From contig JAOAFT010000005.1 of assembly GCA_026416125.1 (NCBI GenBank), positions 56,594-120,593 of the forward strand: DNA of 64,000 nt, read 5' to 3'. Below are positions 17,363 to 25,809 of the stretch, one piece after another. Under the pieces are notes generated by a model. The model had not been told where the DNA came from. It made no database searches and was given only the letters and a program-made list of their open reading frames with translations. The DNA is from Bacteroidota bacterium (GTDB lineage Bacteria > Bacteroidota > Ignavibacteria > UBA10030). A program made the translations under genes and the position numbers. Position 1 is the stretch's first letter, and every line of letters starts with the position of its first letter.

Positions 17363-20164
17363 ATGACATCGAGTGAAATCAGAGAGAGTTTTTTACAATT
17401 TTTCAAACAAAAAGGTCATACAATCGTTCCTAGTTCTCCTGTTATACCGTATAACGATCCTACACTTTTGTTTACGAATGCAGGGATGAATCAATTCAAG
17501 GATGTGTTCCTAGGAACTGGTACACGACCATATACACGTGCAGTAGACACCCAAAAATGCATTCGAGTAAGTGGAAAACATAATGATCTTGAAGAAGTTG
17601 GACGCGATACTTACCACCATACTTTTTTCGAGATGCTTGGCAATTGGTCGTTTGGCGATTACTATAAAAAAGAGGCAATTGCATGGGCTTGGGAACTCTT
17701 AACAGAAGTATGGAAACTTCCAAAACACCGTCTTTGGGCTACCGTCTACAAAGAGGACGATGAGGCAGAAGAACTCTGGAAAAGTATTACAGATATCGAT
17801 CACTCGCACATACTACGTTTCGGAGAAAAAGAAAACTTCTGGGAAATGGGCGAAACTGGCCCCTGTGGACCTTGTTCCGAAATTCACATTGATAGAACAC
17901 CCACTGCCTCAGCAACCGCATCGATGGTAAATGCTGGAAGCCCAGATCTTATCGAAATATGGAACCTTGTTTTTATACAATTCAACAGAGATGAGAGCGG
18001 TGCATTAACGCCTCTCCCTGCAAAACACGTTGATACTGGGATGGGATTTGAGCGTATATGCGCAGTACTACAAAATAAAACATCTAACTATGAGACAGAC
18101 GTATTTTCGCCACTCATTAACGCAATCTGTGATTTAACACATCATTCATATGCTGGAACACTTCCCTCTCCAAAACCAACCCGACAAGAAGAAATTGATG
18201 TAGCTATAAGGGTTATCGCTGACCACATCCGGACACTTACCTTTGCTATTGGGGACGGAGCTCTCCCAACGAATGAAGGACGCGGCTACGTTCTACGACG
18301 AATTCTCAGGCGAGCAGCTCGTTTTGGTAGAACATTGAACATGCACGAAGCATTCATATACAAACTTGTTCCCACGCTTGTTGAGACAATGGGTTCACTA
18401 TTCCCCGAAATCCGAACATACCAAGACCATATTCAAAAAGTGATTAAAGGTGAAGAAGAAGCGTTTAACGCGACACTCGATCGCGGCTTAGAGCGATTCG
18501 AAGAAATAGCAAGGAAGTCGATTGCAAACAATCAGAGAACGATTGCTGGCGAAGAGGTCTTCCGTCTTTATGATACATACGGATTCCCTGTTGATCTCAC
18601 AGCTCTCTTAGCTCAAGAGAAGGGGCTTACATTGGATATGGCAGGATTTGATTCTCTGATGGAGTTACAACGTTCACGTTCTCGCGAATCCAGTAAGGCT
18701 TCTGTCTCAATGGCAAAAAAGCTATTTTCACTTGGATCGCGTTCCCTGCCACCAACAATATTTGTTGGCTATACTGAGCTCGAATGCGAAGCCACCGTGA
18801 TTGACCAATTCGATACATTTGTTGTACTCGATCGAACACCATTTTATGCAGAATCCGGTGGACAAGTTGGCGATACTGGAGTTCTCTATACACAGGAAGG
18901 CCCTTTTAACGTACAAGATACCCAAAAAGATGCTGATGTCTTTGGACACAACGTTATTGAGCCACTCCCCAATCTTGTTGGCCAAAAGGTGCGTGCTGTT
19001 GTCCATAAAGATCGCCGCCTCTCAATTATGCGGAATCACTCAGCCACACATCTTCTCCACAACGCACTTCGGACTATTTTAGGACCCCATGTCCAACAAG
19101 CCGGTTCGCACGTGGCACCTGATTATCTCCGCTTCGATTTTACGCACTACAGTAAAGTTACAGAAGATGAACTTGAAGCGATAGAAACACTTGTAAATCA
19201 AAAAATCGCGGAAAATATACCTCGTACTCCAGGATTAAATAATATTCCATTCGAAGAAGCGAAAAAATTAGGTGCACTCATGTTTTTTGGTGATAAGTAT
19301 GGAGATTTGGTAAATGTTATTCAATTTGGGAATTTCAGTATAGAATTCTGTGGTGGCACACATGTTCAATCGACTGGTGAAATTAAGTATTTCAAAATCA
19401 TAAGTGAAGGAAGTATTGCAAGTGGTATCCGACGTATTGAAGCAGTAACGAATTCGCATGCACTCGAAGCGTTGAAATTACAAGATAGAACGATCAATGA
19501 CCGTATCGATTCACTCACATACGAAATTACACAGCTTCGTAGTATAATCGATGAACTTGATTCCGAAAAGCAGGATTGCTACAAGAAAGAACTCCACCTC
19601 ATCGCAGAGAACCTAGCAACTTTACGATCTCTACCTCCCGTACCGAATGTAGCTTCGAACGAACTCAGTTCTCACTTTGCTTTACGGAAAGCAACTGTGA
19701 ATAAGCTTATAACCTTTGCAGAACGTATCTCTGAGCTACGAAAACAAATTGAGAAAGAGCGTACACAAGCACGCCTACAGTCAAAAACTCTGCTCATTGA
19801 AACACTCATACAAAATGCTCGCACCATCAACGGACATCGTATTGCAACAGGAATTGTTCCTGCTGAATCACTTGATGAACTAAAAGCACTTGGTGATACA
19901 CTCCGCACGAAATTGCAAAGCGGCGTAGGTGTATTAGCAACTATCCTTGATGGGAAAGTACAACTGGTATGCGTCGTAACTGATGATCTTCTTTCGTCAA
20001 ACAGAGCGCATGCTGGCGCTATTGTTAGCGCCATTGCAAAACTCATAAACGGTGGTGGAGGCGGTAAGCCACATTTAGCAACAGCTGGTGGAAAAGACAC
20101 AACCAAACTGAATGAAGCACTCGCTGCCGTTGATTCTATTGTTCGTACTGCACTACAATCATGA
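17363..20164 (+). CDS. alaS: Alanyl-tRNA synthetase
   Basis: This class II synthetase charges tRNA-Ala and clears Ser/Gly mischarging. The 933-residue chain is slightly longer than the common bacterial length of about 875. In order it has the catalytic core (FTNAGMNQFKDVFLG, GNWSFGDYYKKEA, ETGPCGPCSEI), the tRNA-recognition helices (GRGYVLRRILRRAARFG), the editing domain with the zinc-type motifs HSATHLLHNAL and CGGTH, and the C-terminal oligomerisation domain ending in GGGGGKPHLATAGGKD. All expected residues are visible. It follows clpS by 15 bases. The next start codon (20184) lies 19 bases after the stop. Confidence 0.97.
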   Translation: MTSSEIRESFLQFFKQKGHTIVPSSPVIPYNDPTLLFTNAGMNQFKDVFLGTGTRPYTRAVDTQKCIRVSGKHNDLEEVGRDTYHHTFFEMLGNWSFGDYYKKEAIAWAWELLTEVWKLPKHRLWATVYKEDDEAEELWKSITDIDHSHILRFGEKENFWEMGETGPCGPCSEIHIDRTPTASATASMVNAGSPDLIEIWNLVFIQFNRDESGALTPLPAKHVDTGMGFERICAVLQNKTSNYETDVFSPLINAICDLTHHSYAGTLPSPKPTRQEEIDVAIRVIADHIRTLTFAIGDGALPTNEGRGYVLRRILRRAARFGRTLNMHEAFIYKLVPTLVETMGSLFPEIRTYQDHIQKVIKGEEEAFNATLDRGLERFEEIARKSIANNQRTIAGEEVFRLYDTYGFPVDLTALLAQEKGLTLDMAGFDSLMELQRSRSRESSKASVSMAKKLFSLGSRSLPPTIFVGYTELECEATVIDQFDTFVVLDRTPFYAESGGQVGDTGVLYTQEGPFNVQDTQKDADVFGHNVIEPLPNLVGQKVRAVVHKDRRLSIMRNHSATHLLHNALRTILGPHVQQAGSHVAPDYLRFDFTHYSKVTEDELEAIETLVNQKIAENIPRTPGLNNIPFEEAKKLGALMFFGDKYGDLVNVIQFGNFSIEFCGGTHVQSTGEIKYFKIISEGSIASGIRRIEAVTNSHALEALKLQDRTINDRIDSLTYEITQLRSIIDELDSEKQDCYKKELHLIAENLATLRSLPPVPNVASNELSSHFALRKATVNKLITFAERISELRKQIEKERTQARLQSKTLLIETLIQNARTINGHRIATGIVPAESLDELKALGDTLRTKLQSGVGVLATILDGKVQLVCVVTDDLLSSNRAHAGAIVSAIAKLINGGGGGKPHLATAGGKDTTKLNEALAAVDSIVRTALQS

Positions 20165-20183
20165 TCTTATAAAGATACTTATA

Positions 20184-20936
20184 ATGGGTACACTTTCCAC
20201 TTTTAACAAGTTGCTACAAATCAAAGAACAACGAGGATGTGGGTACTTAGTACTTATTGACCCAGATAAAATGAATGGCACCCACCTCGAACGTTTCATC
20301 CGTTCAGCTGAACATACAGATGTCGATGCTTACCTTGTTGGTGGAAGCTTGCTTGTAAATCATGAATTCGAACAAGTGCTAACTATCATTAAGCAACATA
20401 CAACAAAACCGGTTATTATTTTCCCGGGGAGCCTTTTTCAGGTTTCAGCAAGGGCTGATGCCATCTTGTTTCTCACACTCATTAGTGGTCGCAATCCAGA
20501 TTTTCTTATCGGTAACCAAGTGATCGCAGCTCCTATACTTAAGCGAATAGGACTCGAGGCAATTCCTACAGGATATTTACTCATCGAAGGTGGTTGTGTG
20601 ACGTCAGCCGAATTTATGAGTAATACACGTCCCATCCCACGAACGAAAATCGACATCGCCCTTGCCCATGCACTTGCTGGTGAACTTCTTGGTCTTAAAC
20701 TGTTATACCTCGAAGCGGGTAGTGGTGCACAGTACTCAATTCCTCCAGAAATGATCTCGGTCATTCACGCACATTGTTCTCTTCCTCTTATTGTTGGAGG
20801 TGGTATTCGTACACCAGATGAAGCAAGAGAAAAAGTCCGTGCAGGTGCGTCGTTTATCGTCACTGGCACAATAATCGAAGAGAATAGTACTACCTCTCTT
20901 CTCCAACAATTTGCAGATGCAATTCACATGAGGTAA
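20184..20936 (+). CDS. Geranylgeranylglyceryl/heptaprenylglyceryl phosphate synthase family protein
   Basis: The family joins a prenyl diphosphate to sn-glycerol-1-phosphate, the first ether-lipid step in archaea, and also occurs in some bacteria. The 250-residue TIM barrel carries LIDPDK near the N-terminus, VGGSLL, IIFPGS, SGRNPDFLIGN, the YLEAGSGA loop that binds the product, and GGGIRTPDEA plus VTGTIIE for phosphate. An upstream in-frame start overlaps alaS, but homology begins at MGTLSTFNKLL. It is followed 5 bases later by gmhA. Bacteroidota members studied to date make prenylglyceryl phosphates, so a true lipid role is plausible. Prenyl chain length is not certain by eye. Confidence 0.88.
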   Translation: MGTLSTFNKLLQIKEQRGCGYLVLIDPDKMNGTHLERFIRSAEHTDVDAYLVGGSLLVNHEFEQVLTIIKQHTTKPVIIFPGSLFQVSARADAILFLTLISGRNPDFLIGNQVIAAPILKRIGLEAIPTGYLLIEGGCVTSAEFMSNTRPIPRTKIDIALAHALAGELLGLKLLYLEAGSGAQYSIPPEMISVIHAHCSLPLIVGGGIRTPDEAREKVRAGASFIVTGTIIEENSTTSLLQQFADAIHMR

Positions 20937-20941
20937 ATCGT

Positions 20942-21547
20942 ATGAAAGATCACACTCTTAGTAAAACGTACAGGCATAAGTTTATCAGCGATTCACTTCA
21001 AGCAAGCAGTGAAATAAAATTAAAAATTCTCGAATATTGTCTCCAAGATATTGACCATGCGATCACTATGCTCATTGACGTCTTAAAGAGCGGGAAGAAA
21101 GTGCTTCTGTGTGGCAACGGAGGAAGCGCTGCCGATGCCCAACACCTTGCTGCAGAGTTTGTTATCAGACTTAGTCCTCGAATCCAACGTCGTGGTCTCC
21201 CAGCAATCGCATTAACAACAGATACTTCTATTCTTACAGCGGGCTCAAATGATTTCGGGTACAATGAAGTGTTTGCTCGCGCGGTTGAAGCTCTTGGTGT
21301 GGAAGGAGATCTCCTCATTGGTATTTCTACAAGCGGTACCTCCGAAAGTGTCAATAAAGCGTTTCATAAAGCTCGAAGTTTGAAAATGAAAACAATTGGT
21401 CTTCTCGGCAAAGATGGTGGAACATCGAAGGAACTTGTTGATCTTGCCATCATTGTTCCATCAAACGACACACAACGGATTCAAGAAGGACAAATAACTA
21501 TTGGACACATCATTTTTCAGGCCGTCGAAGAGGAGCTCTTTGGTTAA
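20942..21547 (+). CDS. gmhA: SIS-domain phosphoheptose isomerase
   Basis: GmhA converts sedoheptulose 7-phosphate to D-glycero-D-manno-heptose 7-phosphate, the first step toward heptose for lipopolysaccharide cores. The 201-residue protein is the normal length and contains GNGGSAADAQHLAAEF, TDTSILTAGSNDFGY, GISTSGTSESVNKAF and the C-terminal IQEGQITIGHIIFQ helix whose His and Glu are catalytic. It lies between the GGGP synthase homologue and a polyprenyl glycosylphosphotransferase, consistent with envelope glycan synthesis. A related SIS protein such as DiaA is possible but the catalytic residues favour GmhA. Confidence 0.88.
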   Translation: MKDHTLSKTYRHKFISDSLQASSEIKLKILEYCLQDIDHAITMLIDVLKSGKKVLLCGNGGSAADAQHLAAEFVIRLSPRIQRRGLPAIALTTDTSILTAGSNDFGYNEVFARAVEALGVEGDLLIGISTSGTSESVNKAFHKARSLKMKTIGLLGKDGGTSKELVDLAIIVPSNDTQRIQEGQITIGHIIFQAVEEELFG

Positions 21548-21559
21548 TAGCTTACTCGT

Positions 21560-22933
21560 ATGAAACAGAAAAAGCAGAACGATGTTATAATCCCCTTGCT
21601 CACCATACTTGCTGATGTCGTGACAATTGAGCTCTCGTTTCTTTTGGCATATTGGTTACGATTTTACTCACCTCTTACTTACTATATTCCTGTTACCCTT
21701 GGTATTCCACCATTGGAAGCGTATGTGAAAGCTTCTCTCTACACACTGCCCATCTGGATCTGGCTTTTCAAACGACGTGGTTTATATAAACAGCGACGAA
21801 TTACTCACTTCTCAGATGAATTCTTCTCTATTATCCGTATTGTTGTACTCGCATTACTTCTCATTGCTGGTGCAGCGTTCTTTTACCGTGAATTCTCATA
21901 CTCACGTGGGGTGTACATACTTGTTGGCGTCGTTGCCCTTGTACTCTTAACACTCGTACGGTATGGCATGTTTCACTTCGAACGTTGGTGGTATAAACAC
22001 GGGCACGACGTTAAAAACATTCTCATCATTGGTACAGGCGAGCATGCTAAAAGCCTTTTTAACTACTTCAATCTTCACCCAGAGCTTGGCTATACACCAA
22101 AAGGGATTGTCGATAAACCACCTGTAGAAACAATCCCAGAACTTCTACGAACACAACACATTGATACCATTATTCTTACCTTTTCCTCTACTGAACACTC
22201 AGAAATCTATGAAATTGTGAGAGCTTGCGAAGGAATGGATGTTGAAATAATGTTCGTTCCAACTATTCTTGATGTTATGACAAGTCAAGTACGAATTCAA
22301 TACTTTGAGCGTACTCCACTCCTCTCAATCAAAACACCAGCACTTTCAACATGGAATCGTTTTGTGAAACGAGTCTTTGACATTATTTTTTCCCTGTTTG
22401 TTCTTGTCGTACTTGCTCCACTGTACCTTCTCATTATAGTACTGATTAAACTCGATTCGAAAGGACCTATCTTCTATCTCCAAGAGCGCATCGGGCTTGA
22501 TGGAAAAGTATTCCATGTTATTAAGTTTCGATCGATGAAAGTTGATGCCGAAAAAGAAACTGGTCCCGTGTGGGCTAAGAAAGACGACCCTCGCACAACA
22601 CGTGTCGGAAAATTTTTACGACGCTTCAGTTTAGATGAACTTCCACAATTCATTAATGTACTCAAAGGTGACATGAGTATAGTGGGACCTCGACCTGAGC
22701 GTCCTTTCTTTGTTGAACAGTTTAGGAAAGAAATCCCTAAGTACCTCGATCGACATCGTGTCAAAACAGGGATGACAGGATGGGCACAAGTCAATGGACT
22801 TCGAGGAAATGCACCAATTGCAGAGCGAACGAAGTACGATTTATACTACATCGAGAATTGGTCACTCGTTTTCGACCTTAAGATTATCGCAAAAACTGTA
22901 TACGCTGTACTTTTTGGCAAAGATGCATACTAA
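21560..22933 (+). CDS. Undecaprenyl-phosphate sugar-1-phosphate transferase (WbaP/WcaJ type)
   Basis: This inner-membrane enzyme starts assembly of an exopolysaccharide or O-antigen unit by moving a sugar-1-phosphate onto undecaprenyl phosphate. The 457-residue chain has four or five N-terminal membrane segments, a Rossmann-like middle domain (NILIIGTGEHAKSL), one re-entrant membrane helix near residue 275, and the C-terminal catalytic domain with FRSMKVDAEKETGP, SLDELPQFINVLKGDMSIVGPRPE and TGMTGWAQVNG. The Asp-Glu pair in LDELPQ and the GPRP loop are the expected catalytic features. Sugar specificity is unknown. It follows gmhA by 12 bases. Confidence 0.92.
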   Translation: MKQKKQNDVIIPLLTILADVVTIELSFLLAYWLRFYSPLTYYIPVTLGIPPLEAYVKASLYTLPIWIWLFKRRGLYKQRRITHFSDEFFSIIRIVVLALLLIAGAAFFYREFSYSRGVYILVGVVALVLLTLVRYGMFHFERWWYKHGHDVKNILIIGTGEHAKSLFNYFNLHPELGYTPKGIVDKPPVETIPELLRTQHIDTIILTFSSTEHSEIYEIVRACEGMDVEIMFVPTILDVMTSQVRIQYFERTPLLSIKTPALSTWNRFVKRVFDIIFSLFVLVVLAPLYLLIIVLIKLDSKGPIFYLQERIGLDGKVFHVIKFRSMKVDAEKETGPVWAKKDDPRTTRVGKFLRRFSLDELPQFINVLKGDMSIVGPRPERPFFVEQFRKEIPKYLDRHRVKTGMTGWAQVNGLRGNAPIAERTKYDLYYIENWSLVFDLKIIAKTVYAVLFGKDAY

Positions 22934-22948
22934 GAAAGTACTACAGCC

Positions 22949-23281
22949 ATGGTAGCAGCAACACTCCTCATCCTCCATTTTTGCGCAGCTGTGTATGCGT
23001 TCCTAAAATATAAACGGGAATCTCTTACTGAGGGTCTTCTTGCTGTCGGACTTATGCTGATTGTGTTTGCAGTAGGGTGGACTATTTCATCTCTGATAAC
23101 AAACAGTATTTTTTCAATCGAAGCTTTCCACCAATGGTACTATCGACCCCTCGAATCCTCTTTTTGGGTGAGTGTTCGAAGAGAATTTAACAGCGATACT
23201 ATATCTTTACTTATTCTATCACTCGGTGAATTAATCTTTTACTACGTAATATTCTTCCCCTCTAAAAAACAATCTTCGTAA
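22949..23281 (+). CDS. Small membrane protein, function unknown
   Basis: I do not recognise this 110-residue protein. It has three predicted membrane segments (about residues 3-20, 27-50 and 84-103) joined by short loops with conserved-looking aromatic residues (HQWYYRPLESSFWV). It starts 15 bases after the glycosylphosphotransferase stop and is probably the last gene of that operon. It converges on the TonB gene with 8 bases between stops. A helper of polysaccharide export is possible from position only. Confidence 0.55.
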   Translation: MVAATLLILHFCAAVYAFLKYKRESLTEGLLAVGLMLIVFAVGWTISSLITNSIFSIEAFHQWYYRPLESSFWVSVRREFNSDTISLLILSLGELIFYYVIFFPSKKQSS

Positions 23282-23289
23282 GAAACCAT

Positions 23290-24033
23290 TCATTGAGCAA
23301 TAAAGTAGAACGTTACTATACATAGTTGCTCGACTTGAGGATATTTGCGATCGAGTGGTTGGAATTTCCACTTCTTCACTTCGTTTATCGCAACTGCCTC
23401 AAGTCGCGGTTCCGCCTTTTGGATAGGAATTACTGAGGATACAGTTCCATCGGGGCGTACAGAGACTTGTAATCGTATTTGCGCAGATACAGTAACACCT
23501 TTTGGATAGTGTGGAAGTTCACCGCTTATTTTCGAACGTGTTCCCCCTCCCTGCCATTCAAGCGAATACTCAACGCCTTTCGGTAATGAGCTCCCACTAC
23601 CTTCCAGAGTATTCCCCAAAGAAGGAAACGGCTTTTCACTCCTCGATTGTTGGCCGTACTGTTGCTTTGCGATGGCTTCACCATAGCTTTCGCCCTGCTT
23701 CCGGGAATATGTTTGTGGTTCAACTGTTTCCGACTGTTTTTCGACACTTGTAGCAGAAAATACCTCATTGGATAAGTCAGGCATCCGACGCGTTGGTAAC
23801 GATACAGAAGTTTGAATCTCTTCTTTAGAAGAGACCTGTTCGGCTGTTGTACTTTCACTCATCTGTTGATTAACATTCTGGAAAGGTACTGATGAGGTCG
23901 GAGTCCCCCATAAAACTTCTACAAAATTGTGGTTGAGTGCTTGTGGGAGTTTTAAAAATGCCAAAAGAATCAGAATACATCCATGGATTACTACTGAAAC
24001 AAACCAACTCAATTTTGAAGATTTCATACTCAC
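23290..24033 (-). CDS. TonB-like energy transducer
   Basis: The 247-residue protein has one N-terminal membrane helix (VVIHGCILILLAFL), a low-complexity periplasmic linker rich in Ser, Gln and Glu, and a C-terminal TonB fold: QIRLQVSVRPDGTVSSV, AVAINEVKKWKFQPL and CIVTFYFIAQ. The protein would carry energy from the ExbB-ExbD motor to the outer membrane. Its GTG start overlaps the ExbD stop (GTGA); an ATG two codons later is an equal alternative. It is the last of three motor genes behind the TPR/barrel/SPOR cluster. It could also act as a TolA analogue, since tolB and pal are absent here. Confidence 0.85.
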   Translation of the reverse strand: MSMKSSKLSWFVSVVIHGCILILLAFLKLPQALNHNFVEVLWGTPTSSVPFQNVNQQMSESTTAEQVSSKEEIQTSVSLPTRRMPDLSNEVFSATSVEKQSETVEPQTYSRKQGESYGEAIAKQQYGQQSRSEKPFPSLGNTLEGSGSSLPKGVEYSLEWQGGGTRSKISGELPHYPKGVTVSAQIRLQVSVRPDGTVSSVIPIQKAEPRLEAVAINEVKKWKFQPLDRKYPQVEQLCIVTFYFIAQ

Positions 24034-24437
24034 TTTTCAGCAGGTGCTGTCGCAATAAAAAAGCGGACTGCTCCAGCAGATTTTGCAATATCCATAACAT
24101 CAACCGTCTGTTGGAGTGTCACTGAACGATCTGCATGGATAACAACGAGGTCGTTTGGTCTTTGCTCAAGGAGAGTTGCTAATGAATTACGCAATGCTGA
24201 TAGTGAAATATTGAGATTATTGAGATATACTCTACCATCAGCAGTGATGGTAATGGTGATTTGGCCTTTTGTTTCTTGTTCTTGATGAACAGCACGTGGT
24301 AAATGAACCTTTATACCTGATTGTATGACAAATGCTGAAGAAAGAAGAAAAAAGATGAGTAGCTGGAGTACAACATCTGTAAGCGAAGCATATGAAAACG
24401 CCACAATATACTTACGCTCATTACTCCGAAATTTCAT
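24030..24437 (-). CDS. ExbD/TolR-family biopolymer transport protein
   Basis: The 135-residue protein has a single membrane helix near residues 17-37 (LTDVVLQLLIFFLLSSAFV). Its Asp20 is the conserved proton-path residue of ExbD/TolR. The periplasmic domain follows, with the usual LPRAVHQEQ, ITADGRVYLNN and DLVVIHADRSV elements. It would form a pentamer-dimer motor with the adjacent ExbB-like protein. It ends in an overlap with the TonB start and begins 9 bases after the ExbB-like stop. Whether it works with TonB or in a Tol-like role cannot be told from sequence alone. Confidence 0.9.
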   Translation of the reverse strand: MKFRSNERKYIVAFSYASLTDVVLQLLIFFLLSSAFVIQSGIKVHLPRAVHQEQETKGQITITITADGRVYLNNLNISLSALRNSLATLLEQRPNDLVVIHADRSVTLQQTVDVMDIAKSAGAVRFFIATAPAEK

Positions 24438-24446
24438 ACTTCTACC

Positions 24447-25082
24447 CTATTTCCCAGATTCTGCATTGAGGCTCCCTGAGCGTACCATATCGAGGAAGTC
24501 TTCGGATGCGCTTTCGAGCTCGAAAATAACACGATTCACTTTCGAGACAAAGTAATTGTAAAAACCAAGCGTTGGAATCCCTACAATTAAGCCAAACGCT
24601 GTTGTAAGTAGTGCTTCCCAAATACCGCCTGCAAGATTCGCTGGAGTTGCTGTTCCACCGAGTACTTCGATTGTTCTGAAAGCACCTATCATCCCTGTAA
24701 CTGTACCAAGAAATCCAAGGAGTGGTGCAATGCCAGCTATATTTGCAAGTATTCCTAGACGTTCCTCAAGATAGTAAGCTTCTTCCTTTCCTGCGTTCTC
24801 AATCGCTTCCCGTACACGTTCAGGACCTTCTGGATACTTAATTAAACCGTGTTTCAGAATATTTGCAATTGGAGCTTTTGTTTTTGAACAAAAGTCTATC
24901 CCATCATGAATATCTCCACGTTGAAGTACTACTTTAAGCTGCAAGAGAAACCGCTGGGGATCAACTTGTGCTTTTCGAAGTACCCACCATCGCTCAATAA
25001 TTACTGCAAGAGCTATCATTGAACATCCAAGAATAAACCACATAAGTACTCCACCACGTACAAAGAGCTCAAATGCACTCAT
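24447..25082 (-). CDS. MotA/TolQ/ExbB proton-channel family protein
   Basis: The 211-residue protein has three membrane segments: an N-terminal one (GVLMWFILGCSMIALAVII) and two in the C-terminal half around IAGIAPLLGFLGTVTGMIGAF and GGIWEALLTTAFGLIVGIPTL. The last two carry the conserved family motifs, including the Thr/Ser channel residues. Together with the ExbD-like protein downstream it forms a proton-driven motor. It lies between the SPOR-domain gene and exbD in the operon, with gaps of 19 and 9 bases. Confidence 0.92.
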   Translation of the reverse strand: MSAFELFVRGGVLMWFILGCSMIALAVIIERWWVLRKAQVDPQRFLLQLKVVLQRGDIHDGIDFCSKTKAPIANILKHGLIKYPEGPERVREAIENAGKEEAYYLEERLGILANIAGIAPLLGFLGTVTGMIGAFRTIEVLGGTATPANLAGGIWEALLTTAFGLIVGIPTLGFYNYFVSKVNRVIFELESASEDFLDMVRSGSLNAESGK

Positions 25083-25101
25083 ACCGATATTCCTCTACAT
25101 G

Positions 25102-25773
25102 TTAACGCTGCGTAACCTTATCGATGATATAACTTGAACGAAGTTGTGTACCGAATGAAAGCACAGCTTTTTTGGCGTCCTCCCGTGTTGGATACTTTCC
25201 TATACAAACACGATACCATGTTCCCTTTTTCAATGCTACTTTTTCAACAAATGCTGGGTATCCTGCAACTTGAAGATTTTCACTTATTTCATCAGCGCGT
25301 TTTTTCTCCTTGAATGCAATAACCTGGATAGTATATTCTCCTTCCATTGTTGCTATATCCACTTGTTTCTCAACACCATCCATTTCACCTTTTGTTGCTT
25401 CTTCAGTTTTAATTTGTTGGTCAGCATTTGTGGTATCTAGCAAAGCAATTTGAGTTGTATCAGGTTGTACTGGTGGAGGTACTGTTGGTTGTACTTGTTG
25501 GTCTTGAACAATAGGAGGAAATGGCTCTTCCTCTACTATTTGTGTGACGGTGGATTTCTTTCCCCATAATTTAATAATCCCCTTTTTATTTAGAAAGTAT
25601 GCTCCTGCACCCAATAGCAAAATAACTATAAGAATAATAAGAATAATACTTCCTGCGCCACCTCCATCACTGGTATTTTGCTTTTTTTGTTTTGGCTTTT
25701 GCTTTTGTGAAATTGGTGCTGATGGGGTTTCCTCTTCAAAACTAACATCATCAAGTAAATTTAAGTCAGGCAT
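25102..25773 (-). CDS. SPOR-domain membrane protein
   Basis: The 223-residue protein has an acidic/Lys-rich cytoplasmic N-terminus, one membrane helix (SIILIILIVILLLGAGAYFL, about residues 42-61), a Pro/Gln/Thr-rich periplasmic linker, and a C-terminal SPOR domain (YTIQVIAFKEKKRADEI to the end). SPOR domains bind denuded peptidoglycan at division sites or elsewhere in the wall. Lying between a barrel gene and an ExbB-ExbD-TonB motor, it may couple that system to the cell wall. The order barrel, SPOR, motor is shared by the whole cluster here. Confidence 0.85.
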   Translation of the reverse strand: MPDLNLLDDVSFEEETPSAPISQKQKPKQKKQNTSDGGGAGSIILIILIVILLLGAGAYFLNKKGIIKLWGKKSTVTQIVEEEPFPPIVQDQQVQPTVPPPVQPDTTQIALLDTTNADQQIKTEEATKGEMDGVEKQVDIATMEGEYTIQVIAFKEKKRADEISENLQVAGYPAFVEKVALKKGTWYRVCIGKYPTREDAKKAVLSFGTQLRSSYIIDKVTQR

Positions 25774-25809
25774 TGAACACCCCTCCTCTCTTAAAATTTG
25801 TTAAACAAT

